From NCBI GenBank assembly GCA_963763135.1, contig CAVXNJ010000004.1, forward strand, positions 124,001-188,000: a stretch of 64,000 bases of DNA, given 5' to 3'. This document shows, piece after piece, positions 63,838-64,000 of this stretch (within the stretch, counting starts at the first letter, position 1; each line of letters starts with the position of its first letter). The notes beneath the pieces are model-generated. The model saw only the letters and a program-made list of their open reading frames with translations. It searched no databases and was not told the origin of the DNA. The position numbers and the translations under genes were made by a program. Source of the stretch: JANMZO01 sp963763135 (GTDB lineage Bacteria; Actinomycetota; Acidimicrobiia; Acidimicrobiales; JANYDT01).

Positions 63838-64000
63838 ATGTCCGTCTCATCAAACGGAAGCCCTGCTGGACGAACGGCGCCCCCAACGGGGCGCCGTTCG
63901 CGCCTTCAGCAACTGACGATCGCCGACCGTCTGTGGTTGAAGGTGGCGATCGGTGTTCCCCTGACCATCCATATCGTTCTGGTCTGGATCCCGGCGATCA
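63838..64000 (+). CDS. ABC transporter permease, N-terminal fragment (cut by window end)
   Basis: 54 codons are visible, open to the window edge. Basic, Ser/Thr-rich N-terminus, then a hydrophobic segment (KVAIGVPLTIHIVLVWIPAI) that looks like the first helix of a MalF/UgpA-type sugar permease. Placement after the substrate-binding gene supports this. A strong hairpin (63871-63900) lies within the first codons, so a start after it is possible. The 255-bp upstream gap holds the hairpin at 63619 and no gene. Confidence 0.65.
   Translation, partial: MSVSSNGSPAGRTAPPTGRRSRLQQLTIADRLWLKVAIGVPLTIHIVLVWIPAI
63871..63900. promoter_or_regulatory. Perfect 13-bp hairpin at the permease start
   Basis: CGAACGGCGCCCC, CAAC, GGGGCGCCGTTCG: perfect 13-bp arms with a 4-base loop, 30 bp after the proposed permease ATG. 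It could limit translation or transcription of the permease part of the operon, or be a terminator with the real start downstream. Confidence 0.7.

Overview
The window is a high-GC bacterial chromosome segment, most probably from a deep-branching actinomycete; an Acidimicrobiia-like lineage is my best guess. No rRNA, tRNA, CRISPR array or complete insertion sequence was recognised. The gene order follows a backbone known from mycobacteria: pgsA1 / acyltransferase / pimA, then pdxS-pdxT-yebC, ruvC-ruvA-ruvB, queA and tgt, yajC-secD-secF, apt-relA. Blocks of lineage-specific genes sit between these anchors.

Layout. 1-10.3 kb: a divergent GlxA-type regulator and DJ-1/PfpI protein, an acetyltransferase, AzlC/AzlD amino-acid exporter, a DUF1963-like protein, a head-less CCA-enzyme-like HD protein, pirin, a large ATPase-BTAD regulator and a VOC protein. 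10.3-14.4 kb: phosphatidylinositol mannoside synthesis, ending in five tandem copies of the 3' end of pimA. 14.5-22.6 kb: LemA, HtpX, an M3 oligopeptidase, a diguanylate cyclase, a chemoreceptor and a VapBC pair. 22.7-27.1 kb: an acyl-CoA carboxyltransferase, PLP synthase and YebC. 27.1-34.2 kb: Hsp20, a tyrosine-recombinase relative that lacks its catalytic residues, metabolic enzymes and a peroxiredoxin. 34.2-41.8 kb: a 1269-residue PAS/GGDEF/EAL protein, ruvCAB and queA. 42.0-49.9 kb: two paralogous envelope modules, each pairing a membrane-anchored coiled-coil protein with a BON-OmpA (ArfA-like) protein, then a membrane protein and a glycosyltransferase. 50.0-58.9 kb: tgt, yajC-secDF, a PIG-L deacetylase, apt and relA. 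58.9-64 kb: a GGDEF-EAL protein, a DeoR-type repressor and the start of a divergent sugar ABC operon.

Three patterns run through the window. First, the last codons and stop codon of at least four genes (pimA, queA, apt and the sugar-binding protein) are repeated in tandem just downstream, with units of 68, 70, 14 and 9 bp. Second, six reading frames (azlD, the HD protein, the second BON-OmpA protein, secD, the GGDEF-EAL protein, and the missing stop of the DeoR gene) are all repaired by removing exactly one base. This points to systematic single-base insertions in the sequence, although real shifts are not excluded. Third, long Thr/Ala/Pro-rich linkers occur in exported proteins, including an unusual insertion in SecD.

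c-di-GMP signalling is well represented: one PAS-GGDEF protein, two GGDEF-EAL proteins and a chemoreceptor.
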